NCBI GenBank assembly: GCA_037349105.1
Contig: JAYJMM010000021.1
Span: 992,001-1,056,000, forward strand
DNA: 64,000 bases
Direction of reading: 5' to 3'
DNA from: Limnomonas spitsbergensis
Taxonomy: Eukaryota > Chlorophyta > Chlorophyceae > Chlamydomonadales
Shown here: positions 24,527 through 36,500 of the stretch, one piece after another
How positions within the stretch are numbered: the stretch's first letter is position 1
How the letters are laid out: every line of letters starts with the position of its first letter
The notes under the pieces: generated by a model
What the model saw: the letters and a program-made list of their open reading frames with translations, nothing else
Databases searched by the model: none
What the model was told of the DNA's origin: nothing
Made by a program: the position numbers and the translations under genes

Positions 24527-24531
24527 TTACA
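24527..24531 (-). promoter_or_regulatory. TGTAA polyadenylation signal for WDR81
   Basis: Minus-strand GGGAATGTAAGC lies about 27 bases after the WDR81 stop codon. Assigned by motif and position. Confidence 0.5.
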
Positions 24532-24557
24532 TTCCCTGCTGATGTTCCCATCATCAC

Positions 24558-27500
24558 TCATCGACACAGCTGTACGGTGCCATCCTCATTACCGATGGCC
24601 ATGAGCTGGCCACACGGCAGCAGCGCCATGCCGGTCACGCCCACCGCCTGTGCGCTCGCGCTCCGCAGCCTCGTGAACATGAGCTTGCAAGTGGCCAGGC
24701 TGCCCGGCTGGGGCGGCATGCCCCCGAGGAACCCGATGCTGGATCCAGCATGCATCAGCACCGCACCCTCATGCAGCACCAGCCCATGCATGCTCGGGCC
24801 AGCCGCACCGCAGCTCTGCTCCAGAACCAGGCTGGGAGAGCCAAGCATGGGCCCGTCGCTGCCTGTCCTCCCGGGAGCGCAGGCAGCAGGACCGAACAGC
24901 TGGGGAGGAGTCGCCGCTCCGAGACCGTGCGCTGAGCCTGTGGGCAAAGAGAGCTCGTACTCCCCCCACTCCATCAGACAAGGCATGCGCTGTCGCTCCC
25001 CCACGCCTACCGATGCGTCACTCCCTGCCTCCCAGCTCGCCACGGAGCCATCAGAGCGGGTCATGCGGCCGTCGTCGCTGCCTCGCTGTGACCTGCTGGC
25101 CCCTCCGCCCAGCCCCACCGACGGAGCACCTTGCAACTGCGGCGGCCCCACCGCGCCCGCCGATCCGCCGCCGCCGGTCGCGCTCGCCTTGTGCGGTTTT
25201 GGCGAAGGCGGCGGCGAGGCCAGCGCCCCCGCTGCAGCTGCTACGCCCAGGTCCCACAGCCGGAGCTTCCTATCCACCGCCGCTGTCATGAGCAGCTTCT
25301 CCGAGACGCCCACCATGGAGGTGATGCTGCCGGAGTGGGCCTGCCAGCTGGCAATCACACCTCCACACCTCCGGTCAATCACATACACGACACCATCGCG
25401 ACAGCCCGCAGCCACCCACCGCGTGCGAAGCATCGAGTCTCCCGACGACGGATCGCAAATGGAAAGCACACTGTTCGGAAAAAGCCATGGCTGACCGGTG
25501 GACGCCCCCCCAGCCGCCTGCTCCCAGCCACCCCCAGTCGCCTGCCCCTGTCCCTGCTGCAGCTGTTGCCGCTGCAGCACACCCCTGTTGCTGCCCGCCG
25601 CACCCTGTTGCTGACCCCTATTGAAGGCCCCGCCAGCTGGCAGGATCCACTCACTAATGACCTCTCCCCTCAGTCCATCGAGGTACAGCAAGCGGCAGTC
25701 CGACGTGCCGGCCCACAGGCAGCCTGGGCCTGCAGCACACAAGCTTGTGAAACAACTCAACATCGCTCGGGAAGGACCCGCGCCCTGCCGCTCCTCCCGC
25801 CCTCCGGGCGCGCGGCCGCCAGATGCCGCCAGCTGTGCATTAGTGGGCAGGCCCCCAAGGGCACGCCAGCCTCGGCTCTCGGGATGCTGCTGGCCATGCT
25901 TGACCGCCGACTTGCCCAACGCTCGGGCATTGCCATAACTGACAGCGGGTTATCGAACCAGAGGGGGCAGGTTGAGCGGTGGGCAAGGGCAGGGTATGGC
26001 TAGACAGAGGTGCAGGTGCACCATTAACGTAAAAGCATAAGCAGACCACCCCCCTCCCCCACACACCTTAACACCCTCCTCCTGCAACCAGACCTATCCC
26101 CCCCCCTCCACACACCTTAACACCCTCCTCCTGCAACCAGACCTACCCCCCTCCCCGAAAAGCTGTACAACATCCCACGAGCCCCCTTCACACCACACAC
26201 CTATCAAGGCACACCATCCCCAGGCTCCCACACCTGTTCACACCTCCCGCACACCAAATTATCCCCAGCCTCATGCCTGCTCACCTGCATTCGATCGTGT
26301 GGCCGTTCATAGCCTCTGCACTAGTGGCTGGTGACGAGGACCTGGGGCTGGCGGCGGAGTTACTGGCTGCGTTAGAGGGCTGAGTGGAAGGAGAGGCCAG
26401 GCATGCGAACTCCCAGCTGGGAGCGCCGGTGGCTGCGGACCAGATATGGATGCAGCCCACAGCGTCTAGGGATGCCACGAGATTGCCGCTGCTGCTGCTG
26501 CTGCTGCTCCTGCCGCTGCGGCTGCCCACACTGTTACCAGGTGCGGGTGGAAGGAACAGCAGGGACAGCACAGGTGCGCGGTGACCTGCGGAGAGGGGTG
26601 CACGGTGGGACCCCAAAAGTGTTGATACAAATGTTTAAGTATGAGTGAAGATCTGAATCCAGGTAGGTGCAGAGCAGGTGCCCTCCCACCCATCTTCAGC
26701 TAACAAACGACTGAAGTGCCTCTATGGAGCAGGACTCAAAGACCTTGGCACACAAAAATACCCCGCCAAATACAGCCTGCCCATGTGCAGGCGCGCCCTT
26801 GCCAGTTCCGCCCGTCAGGCGTTCCCCCCCCCTCCGTGCCCTACCTGTATAGTGGACACTGGCGCTGAGTCCTTCCAGGTCCCAGCAGCTCACGGCGTGC
26901 AGTGCGGGCCTGCCTGAGGGCCAGGTGGCTGTGGTGCCCGAGGCCAGGCGCCCCGAGGTGAGCAGCAGGCGCTCGTTCGGACTGACGGCCACCGCGCGCA
27001 CCTTGCCCCGGTGACCCAGCCAGCCTGCAACCACCTTGGCCTGCAGCGACGGGTGAGGAGGGCGAGGAGGATGCATTGCGTAACGCTTCAGCTCACTTAG
27101 TGACTCAGGTTCTGGCATCCTAACGCAGGAACACAGCAGGGCTGAGAGGAACGGGACAGCGTTGAAGCTTTAGCCTAGAAGTGGGACGCTAATGGAACCC
27201 CCTGCTCCTATTAGTGACCAATTAGTGTCCTCCTTTTGACCTTTTGACCTTTTGCCCAGAAGAGGGATGCAAATGGACCCCCCTCCTAAGCCCTGCCTAG
27301 CTCAACAATCCGCTAAAGAGGGTTGCGCACTGAAAACTGCGCAAGGACTTAAGCAGAGTTTACCTGCGAGTGTCTTGCCTGCTAGCATCCAAGGCTGTCA
27401 GCAGACTACATGCCCAGCACCTGCCTGCCCCTGACGAATGATAACTCCCTTGCACCTCATGCCTCCCCTATCCATCCCTTAGGGCGACTCCTCCACTTCT

Positions 27501-30500
27501 TACCCTACCTCCCCAGCTCCAGTAAGGATGATGTCTGCCTGTTCCCCTAAAGACGGCATTCTTTCCTCCTTCCCCTTCCAGAGGGTCACAGCCCCCTGCA
27601 CCGCCTGCTGGGGCTCCTACCTGCAGGCGCCACTTTTCTGTCCGCCACCTGCCCTCAGCCAGCCATGCTACTTTGGCCACCACTCATTGGCCGGACCATG
27701 TTTGGTCCCAATTGGGCCTTTAGGGGCCGCGGGGCGGCATGTCTAAGGTGGCCTTTCAACCCCCAAAATAATCCCACCTGTAGGCTCCATTGCTCTGGCC
27801 GCCATCTGCCCTCAACCAGCCTCAGCCGCGTGCCCGCTGCCTGTGCCCCCGTCCCCGCCCTGTCTCCGCCGCTCTCCAGGGGAGGTACCCAGGCCCAGCC
27901 GGACAAGGCATTGCCCGCCTCCTCGCCTGCCGCTCGGGCCTCCAAGGGGGAGGGGACGGGCGAGGAAGAGGACGTGTCATGGACACTGCCAAAGGACCTG
28001 CTGCGCTGAACCTGCAAACAGGCGGCGGAGAGGGAGGGAGGGAAGCATGCGTGAACAAATGGGACCTGCTGTACTGATGCTGTCTAGGGGGCAGGGAGGG
28101 AGGGAGGCAAAAGTGGACAGCAGGTTTGAACACTTGGGACCTGTTGTGATGAAGCGGTTTAAGGGGAAGGGTGGCAGGGAGGGAGGGAGGAAGGGAAGCA
28201 GCGAGGCAGGGTGCAAATGAAGAGTGTTGCTGAGTGAGCCTGAATGAAGAGGATTGCTAAGTGAGGCAGGATTCAAATGAAGAGGGTTGCTGCGCTTAAG
28301 GTATAATTGGGACAGGAAGGAAAGCAGGGAGGGAGGAGGAGAGCAGGTGTAAAAACAAATAGAATGAACACGAATAGACGAAAGGTGCGGGGTGTGGAGG
28401 CGTGCCCGCTCACCCGATAGCCATGCGGCGGCGTGGATGAGGTGCGACTACCTGGGCTGAGGGGTCCCGAGGGCTTTCGCCACAGCAGTTGAGTCTCCGA
28501 GGGCAGCGACTGCCGTTCCATGGGGGTGGATGCTGCTGGGTCGCCTCCAAGGGATAGCAAAGGGGCAGACAGGCTTTGCGCCTGCAGGGGCCAGGGGAGC
28601 AGGATAAGCAGGCAAGCGCGGCTGAAGAGGCACAGGCTGGGAAGGCAAGGCCTGGCTTTATAAAGGAGCAGGTGCTGATCGAGCAGTAAGGGACCATGAT
28701 GGCTGGACAAGGCTTGGCTTGGTCAAGGAGCAGGTGCACAAGGAAGCTCAGGAAGCACGGCAACTGGGGTGAGGTTGACAAGGGGCGGGGGAAGACCGGA
28801 GGACGCGCGTGACTGCATGAAACCTGAGCATGCTATGGGCGCGGGGGGGGGAACACCTGCTGAATTAAAAAAACGGCAAATCTGGCCTCAAGTCCCCACC
28901 CCCCTTTCAGCTTTAACCCTCGCCTGCGTTGCTCTGACTTACTGTCTCTGCTCCAAGGCCCTGTTCTGCAGCCGTCTGTACGTCTTGAGCGTCCGCGCTC
29001 AGGAGGTCATGCCCAGGCCTGCCTCCTGCACCTTCCGAAGACATGCCCGCACCCTCCTGCCCCTCACGCTCCATCTCCTCCGTCTCCTCATCCAGCGCAG
29101 CTTGCATAACCTCCAACCTGGCAGGCAGCAAGATGGCATCGCTGGACGGGGAGCGCTTGGTCACACCACCCGGGGGAGCCGGAGATGTGGACAGCAGAAA
29201 GCTGCTTTGCCTGCTGCTGCTGTTGCTGCTGCTCCTGCTGCTGCTAGCTGCTGCCATGGCTACCGAGGAGATGGCCGTGGCAGGCTCGGACTGGATGCTG
29301 AGCAAAGGAGACAGAGAGGGAGCGGAGGTCCCAGGAGCAGGAGGAGCGGGAGTGGGCAGGGCGCCCCAGCTGCTGTAGCCGCCCACGCCTGCAGAGTGAC
29401 TGGCTACCAGGGACCAGCTGTGAAGCGCGTGGCCTGCAGTCGTCATTCCCGCCAGAGCAGTCGCTGCGAGGGGGTCGGCAGGAATAGGGAGTCGGGGTCG
29501 GCAGCAGGCAGAAGAGTTCCAGGAGGATTTTTAAGAGGAAGAGTTTCAGGAGAGGGCGTGATGACGTCATAGCAGGTGGTCAAGCCATTGCGCGCAGGGC
29601 TGGGGGACAATGTACTCAGGGTTGAGGGTGGCAAATGCTTATTACCAAGGTGGCACAATACGGCATGATACGGCATGACACGGCATGACACGGATTGATA
29701 CGGCATGATACGGCATGATACGGCATGACACGGCATGATACGGCATGACACGGCATGATATGGCATGACACGGCATGACACGGCATGATACGGCATGACA
29801 CGGCATGATACGGCATGATACGGCATGACACGGCATGATACGGCATGATACGGCATGACACGGCATGACACGGCATGATACGGCATGACACGGCATGATA
29901 CGGCATGATACGGCATGATACGGCATGATACGGCATGATACGGCATGACACGGCATGATACGGCATGATACGGCATGATACGGCATGACACGGCATGACA
30001 CGGCATGATACGGCATGATACGGCATGACACGGCATGACACGGCATGATACGGCATGATACGGCACGATACGGCATTATACGGCATTATACGGCATGACA
30101 CGGCATGATACGGCATGACACGGCATGACACGGCATGACACGGCATGATACGGCATGACACGGCATGATACGGCATGATACGGCATTATACGGCATGATA
30201 CGGCATGACACGGCATGATACGGCATGACACGGCATGATACGGCATGATACGGCATGATACGGCATGACACGGCATGACACGGATTGATACGGCATGATA
30301 CGGCATGATACGGCATGATACGGCATGATACGGCATGATACGGCATGACACGGCATGACACGGCATGATACGGCATGACACGGCATGACACGGCATGATA
30401 CGGCATGATACGGCATGATACGGCATATGATACGGCATGATACGGCATGACACGGCATGATACGGCATGATACGGCAAGATACGGCATGATATGGCATGA

Positions 30501-33500
30501 CACGGCATGACACGGCATGATACGGCATGACACGGCATGATACGGCATGATACGGCATGATACGGCATGACACGGCAGCTTCAGGGGTCACCCAGTTGTG
30601 AAACTATGCTTATTGCCATACCTCAGCGTTGAGCTTTGCAGGAAATCAAACAGGTATTTATGCTTGAAGCCCCCTTGAATGATGTGGACGTTTGATAAAA
30701 TCCCCACCTCAACCCTAACTCCCCCTACCCCTTACCTGCAGCTGCCTGGCGTGCCGTAACTGCTGCGGAGAGGTATGTGACCGAGGGCAGTGCCTTGGAG
30801 TCCGCCTCAGCGTGGGAGGGCGCACTCCACCCTACCCCCCTGAGGAAGAGGTTGGTGCTTTGCAGCGTGCGCATCTGAGACAGGGGGGAGAGGTTTGGCG
30901 TTCAAGGTTTAGGGTTCAGGATTTGGTACTCGGCAGGAAGTGCTTCACCCAACCCCTTTCAGGAAGAGGTTGGTGCTCTGCAGCGTGCGCATCTGAGACA
31001 AGGAGGAGAGGTTTGGCGTACTAGGTTCAGGGTTCAGGGTTAAGGGTTTGGTGCCCTGCAGGGAGCGCTCCATCCTACCCCACAGAGGAAAAGGTGGGTG
31101 CCCTGCAGGGAGCGCTGCACCCTACCCCACAGAGGGAAAGGTTGGTGCCCTGCAGGGTTTGCATCTGAGGAAGGGTAACAGGGTGACGGTTTAAGGGTTT
31201 GGTGCTGAGTAGGGTCCGCGTCTGAGACAGGGGGGGGGATTTGGGGTTCAAGGTTAAGGTTTTGGTGATATGCAAGAAGCGCAGAAGGTTAGGGTTCAGG
31301 GTTCACAGTCTAGGGCTCTGCAAGGAGCGCATCTGAGTCAGGGTACGGTTTGAGGGTTTGGTGCTGTGTAGGGTCCACATCTGAGACGGGGTGAGGATTT
31401 GGGGTTCAAGGCGGAGAACTCTCTGGCTCGAGGTTAGGGGTTTGGTGATATGCAGGAAGTGCAGAAGGTTCAGGGTACACAGTTTAGGGATCTGAGACAG
31501 GGTGATGGTTTGACGGTTTGAGGGTTTGGTGCTCTGCAGGGTCCACATCTGAGAGAGAGGGATGAGTTTAGGGTTTAGGGTTTGGTGACAGGCAGGGTGA
31601 GCATCTGGGACACAGGGTCGAGGTTTGGGGTTCGATCATAAGAGTTAGCTGCAGGGTGTGGGGTGGTGCCCGTCTGCGGATGATTCCCTGGGCACGATGG
31701 CCTTGCCTGACAGTCACCGCAGTACCACACCCCACCCCATGCAGCATGCTGGTGGTTGTGATCTCCGCATGCAAACTGCAGGAGGTGTGACAGCAAGGGT
31801 CATCAGGGGGGCAGGTCAGGAGCTAGGGCTTGGAAATCCCTCACTCCAATCCACACGCCCTGAAAGCACTTCACCCCCACCCACCCACAAACACACTCAC
31901 ATACCATCTCCCCTCCCCCCCTTCACCCCTACCCCTAATTGCCCCCCCCCCCCATGTCCCCCCCTCTCACCTGCTCCTGCCTGCGGGCCACCTCTGCCCG
32001 AGCTACCTTGAGCTCGGCTTCCTCAGCCTCCCAGATGGCCGCCGCCGAGGAGGGCCGTGCATGAGTTCTGCCAGACACCTGGCCAGAGTCAGGGTTTAGG
32101 GTCGCAGGAATTCAGGGGCAAGGGCTGGAGGGGGGCATGGAGGGTAGCATAGAGGGCAGCATCTCGTATTCACATACAAATATATTAAGGTGGCAGCCTT
32201 CGAATGTTGACATGGCTGTCAGAAAAGGAAGAAGGACAGAGCATTGTCTACCGGTATACCGATACAAAAAGTATTTTTTACAAATTGTTTTGGATGGCAA
32301 AAGAATTGGGACCAGTCCCAGGTCCTCCTCTGCACGCACAGATAGAGGTGTTCCTCATGGCATGCAGGATATCAAGTTTCTAGTTTTGCACGGAATCACA
32401 GAATTTAACACATTTCTCTACTGGTACCAGTCATGATTAGTGCTGAAATAACGTGAGCCGAAATCTAGTTCATGTCAAGTGACAAGCTCGTAGAGTTCTG
32501 ACCTGCAAGAAACATGATTTCCTTTCAAGGCAGTACAACCAGCACCCGAAAGGCTCACCCTTACAGGCAGCAACCCACATAGCTCACCCTTATCGGCAGG
32601 CCGCCAGCGGATCCGTAGTACACAGACACACTTGCACCGCCAGCGACAATTCTACCGCCAGCAGCCATCATGGCCGTACTTCTCTCCCGTCCCTCCAGAG
32701 GGCAGTACGCTGCTAGCTGGGCCTCCAGGTGGCGCCAGCTAGGCAGTAGGCTGCGCACCGTCATGAGGCCCGAGGCAGTACACAACCCCCTGCAGGCAGT
32801 TCAGGGCCTGGCTTCAGAGACAATACATACCCTGGCAAAGACATGCGAAGCTGAAAGGTGTTGAATTAGGGTTCGGGTTGAGGGATAGGTCCTAAACCCT
32901 AAACCCTCATCCCTCCTGAAAAACCTGCTGTGCAAGCAAGGTGGCGCTTTCAGGTATGATATGAGGAGGGCCCCTGCGCCATCTGTATGCCACCCGTGAC
33001 CCAACGGAAGAAAAAGGCGATAGATCTGAGACTGATGCATATCCGAAAATGCCTGTAATAGATCTGCAGTAGATCTAAGCACAGCAAGGCACTCAGCACA
33101 TTTCCCCCTCTCTCTCTCGCCTCCCCTACTGTCACAGAGTGCCTGCATGAGATCTGCAGTAGATCTAAGCACAGCAAGGCACTCAGCACATTTCCCCCTC
33201 TCTCTCTCGCCTCCCCTACCATCACAGAGTGCCTGCATGAGATCTGCAGTAGATCTAGGCACAGCAGGGCACAGCATCGCACCTCCCCCCCCCCTCTTTC
33301 CCTCGCCTCTCCTACCGGTACAGAGTGCTGGCAAGGCTCCAGAATCCAGCAGCATCAGCCTCGTTCCCATCTGCAGCAGCCATGGCAGATGTGGAGGCAG
33401 GCGTGGAGGCTGGCAAGGAGGCAGGCGGTGCAGAAGCTGCAGGAGGTGGACCCGGCCATGGCCGCTGCTCCGCTGCGTTGCCCGCGTATGCCCGCCTCGC

Positions 33501-36500
33501 CAAGGCGTTTGCCGGGCCAGGTCCTGCCAGCGCCAGCAGGGTTGTCAGATGCGGCAGCAGGACCACGACCAGGTTCTCAGCGCCCACTAGGCGTTCGAAC
33601 GTCGAGAGGATGATCTGAGTGCGGTGATCGAGGGGTGGAAGAGTGAGAGAGTTCGTAATGAGTGACATTGTGTGACACATGACAACGCCCTCCTGCCTCA
33701 CCCCCACCCACCTCTTCTTCCTCGGTGCCCCTCCAATTATCCCCTCCTCCTCTCCCCTCCCCCTCTCCCCAAGTCTCTTAAACCCCAAGACCCTGTCCTA
33801 AGTTTCTGGATCCATGAGGGGCGTTGATAAATGAAATTTATCTGCATGCGCACCTGAGCCATCCGATCCAGCAGGTTGGGCGTTAGTACGAAGGCCTCGG
33901 GCTTCTGGAACAGCGCTTGAAGCAGGGGCATGCTACTTGCATCCAGGCTGCTGCTGCTTGCTGAGCTGGTGGAGGAGGCCAAGGCGGACGAAGCAGAGGA
34001 CGAGGAATCAACACTGCTGGGAGGTCCTGCGGCAGACACCTCCAGCCGCGCTCTGCCACCTGCGCGCGGGACAGAGCGAAGGAAGCAGGCAGCAAAAGGT
34101 TCTTTGGTTTGAGGTCAGTCTTATCGGGAATGCTTTATAGCCGATTGGGGCAGAAATAGCAATAAAATGATGCTTCTGATTCCTACCGGCTGGGACAAAC
34201 TTGAGGGGAAAGGGTTGGGACTATCTGGTGTGGCTTTGAGCGTTGGGTGTCAGAGGTCAGGTGTGGATGCAAGTGTGGTTTGTCGGAATTAAATGGTGTG
34301 AATAATACAAGTGCACAGGTCATGCATGGGACATCTAGACGGAACTGTGAAAGCACATTAGGGCTGCACAAAATCATTCATGTGGATGTGCAGGGAGGGA
34401 CGAAATGAGGCCCCTCATTCTGCAGGCAATTGTCTGAGAAGCTACGGTAAAAAACACGTGGCAGGCGCGGAATACTCTGAATATTCAAGATGGCAAGGTG
34501 GTGTCCTTTTGATTATCATCGTCATTATAATAACAATTTTTGTTATTACCATTATGACCCTCTCCTAGTGGCAAGATCCGGTACCTACCTGTGGTGGATG
34601 AGACAGACAGGCCAGCGGGTGCGGGGATGTACTTGCACCTCACATCCTCGGGGGTGGCATGTCCATGCAGGAACAGCCTGCGGGCAGGGGTGAGTGAGGG
34701 TGGGGGCAAATCAGTGTGAATCCAGTGTGAATCCAGCTCCATCACCGCCTAGGGCCGTGAGGGCCTCATTCAGCAAGCCCTGCTTGGGCCAAATGCCCTA
34801 GGCAGGCCAAGCTCTGGTCCCCCTTGGCCAAGACTGCCCAGTGCCCACCCAAACGGTCTCACGCACACTGAATATTTAAGTGCCACCCGGGCGTCAAACT
34901 TCTTGACCAACCTGCAAGGCGCCACGTCCCTCCTGCTTCAGATCTACAACCCAGCGGCCCACCTGGGGATCAGATCCGGTGGCAGGAGATCTAGATCCAG
35001 CAGATGATCCAGGAGGGAGACTGAAACCACCTGCGGCGGGCCTGCCGCACGACCCCGCGGAGGCGTCCCCCGGTCCTCCCCAAGACCCCGGTTAACAGCC
35101 CCGGAGCCTCCCTGCTGCTGCGGCACGGACGCCAGGACAAGTACCCTCCGCAGGGCCACTGGCAGTACATGCCTAGCTGTCAAGGTAGGCCCAATGACCC
35201 GGCACATGTCCAGCAGCGCGACTGGGGGCAGCGGGAGCGTGGGAGGGGGCGAGGCGGAGGGCGGGGCCCCGGGGAGTGTGCGAGGAGGAGTGAGCGGGGA
35301 GGTCGCAGGTGCTGATGTGGAGGGCAGTGCTGCCAGCAGGGGGCTGAGGACGTTACAGATGAGACATGGCAGCGGGAACTACACAGCAGGGGGGAGGGGG
35401 CAGGGAGGGGGGGGAAGCTGTGGGCAGGGTTGAAGTGTTGCACAACACTCCTCGCAAGCACTTGTTCCGTTCAAATCCATTCTCTGATGAAATCCTGAAG
35501 GTATCAGCTCCACCCCAGAGCGCACCTTGCCGCTATACTGCCTGCATGGTCCCAGAGTCTCGAGGAAAACAGAAATCAACCACGCAGAGCCTCTTCCCCC
35601 AGCCTTAATTCTGTCCCCCACCCCAGCCTGTACTGCATCTCCTACCCAGACTAGTACTACGTCTCCCACCCAGACTAGTACTACGTCTCCCACCCCAGTC
35701 AGTACGTCACTGCCCCCTCCTGTCTGTACTACATCTCCCACCCCGGCCTGTACTGCATCTTGCACCCTGGCCAGTACTTCACAGTCCATTCCCGTCAGTA
35801 CTTCGTCTCCTACCCGGTCCTGTACTCTATCTCTCACCCCAGCCTTCAGTCCTGCACGCACCTTTCCAGCCACTACCGCCAGCGCCTCAGAAGCAGGGTC
35901 AGACGGCCCTCGGCCAGCCAACCTGCCTCCACCGCCAGGGAAATCGCCACCAGATCTGCAGCAAGATCTGCCACAAAGCCCGCCTCCTCCACCACAGGAT
36001 CCCGCCTGCGCCATGAACAGCAGGATGCAGGCACAAGGGCAGGCAAGGGTGCTCACTGCACACACGCGGGTCGACACGTAAGGGCAGATAAGGGTGCACA
36101 CACACATGCCTGCTCACAAGGGGAGGCAAAGCATAGTAACTCATTATATACCTGCCACAGTGCCTGCCATGCTTTGGTGACCATGAGATCCCGGGGCCGC
36201 CTGGTGCCACACACATGTCTCTCAGCCCAGCAACCGCATCAGGGGGGCGTGAAGGCAGTCCTACAGGCAACACCCCCTCAAAACAGTTGAGGGTGGAGAA
36301 GCTAGTAGGTGGGAAAAGCTTAGCAACAGCAGCAATGGACCGCGATACCAATTATGCTGGTAAGCCGAAACAGTCCTCACAACAGGGGTTACAGAAGCCA
36401 ATAGGTGTGGCAAGCCAAATTTTGCCCCACAATACTCCCCCCTCCCCCCCCACACACTAACCTCCGACCTGACCACGCAGCCCAGCAGGGACGGCAGTAC

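Noticed and set aside
24256..26003. Plus-strand ORFs of 412 and 290 residues
   Set aside because: Antisense shadows of the last WDR81 exon, which has clear WD40 motifs on the minus strand.
29443..30591. MPYHAVSCR repeat proteins
   Set aside because: Several frames of the 10-bp array are open at once. They lie in a WDR81 intron.
31654..31800. Cys/His exon in WDR81 (zinc-finger-like)
   Set aside because: No GT donor in phase, and neighbouring exons already connect at phase 0.
35379..36107. Minus-strand 242-residue ORF with VGDVVL repeats
   Set aside because: Overlaps the 24-27-bp repeat. The WDR81 exons on either side join in phase without it.
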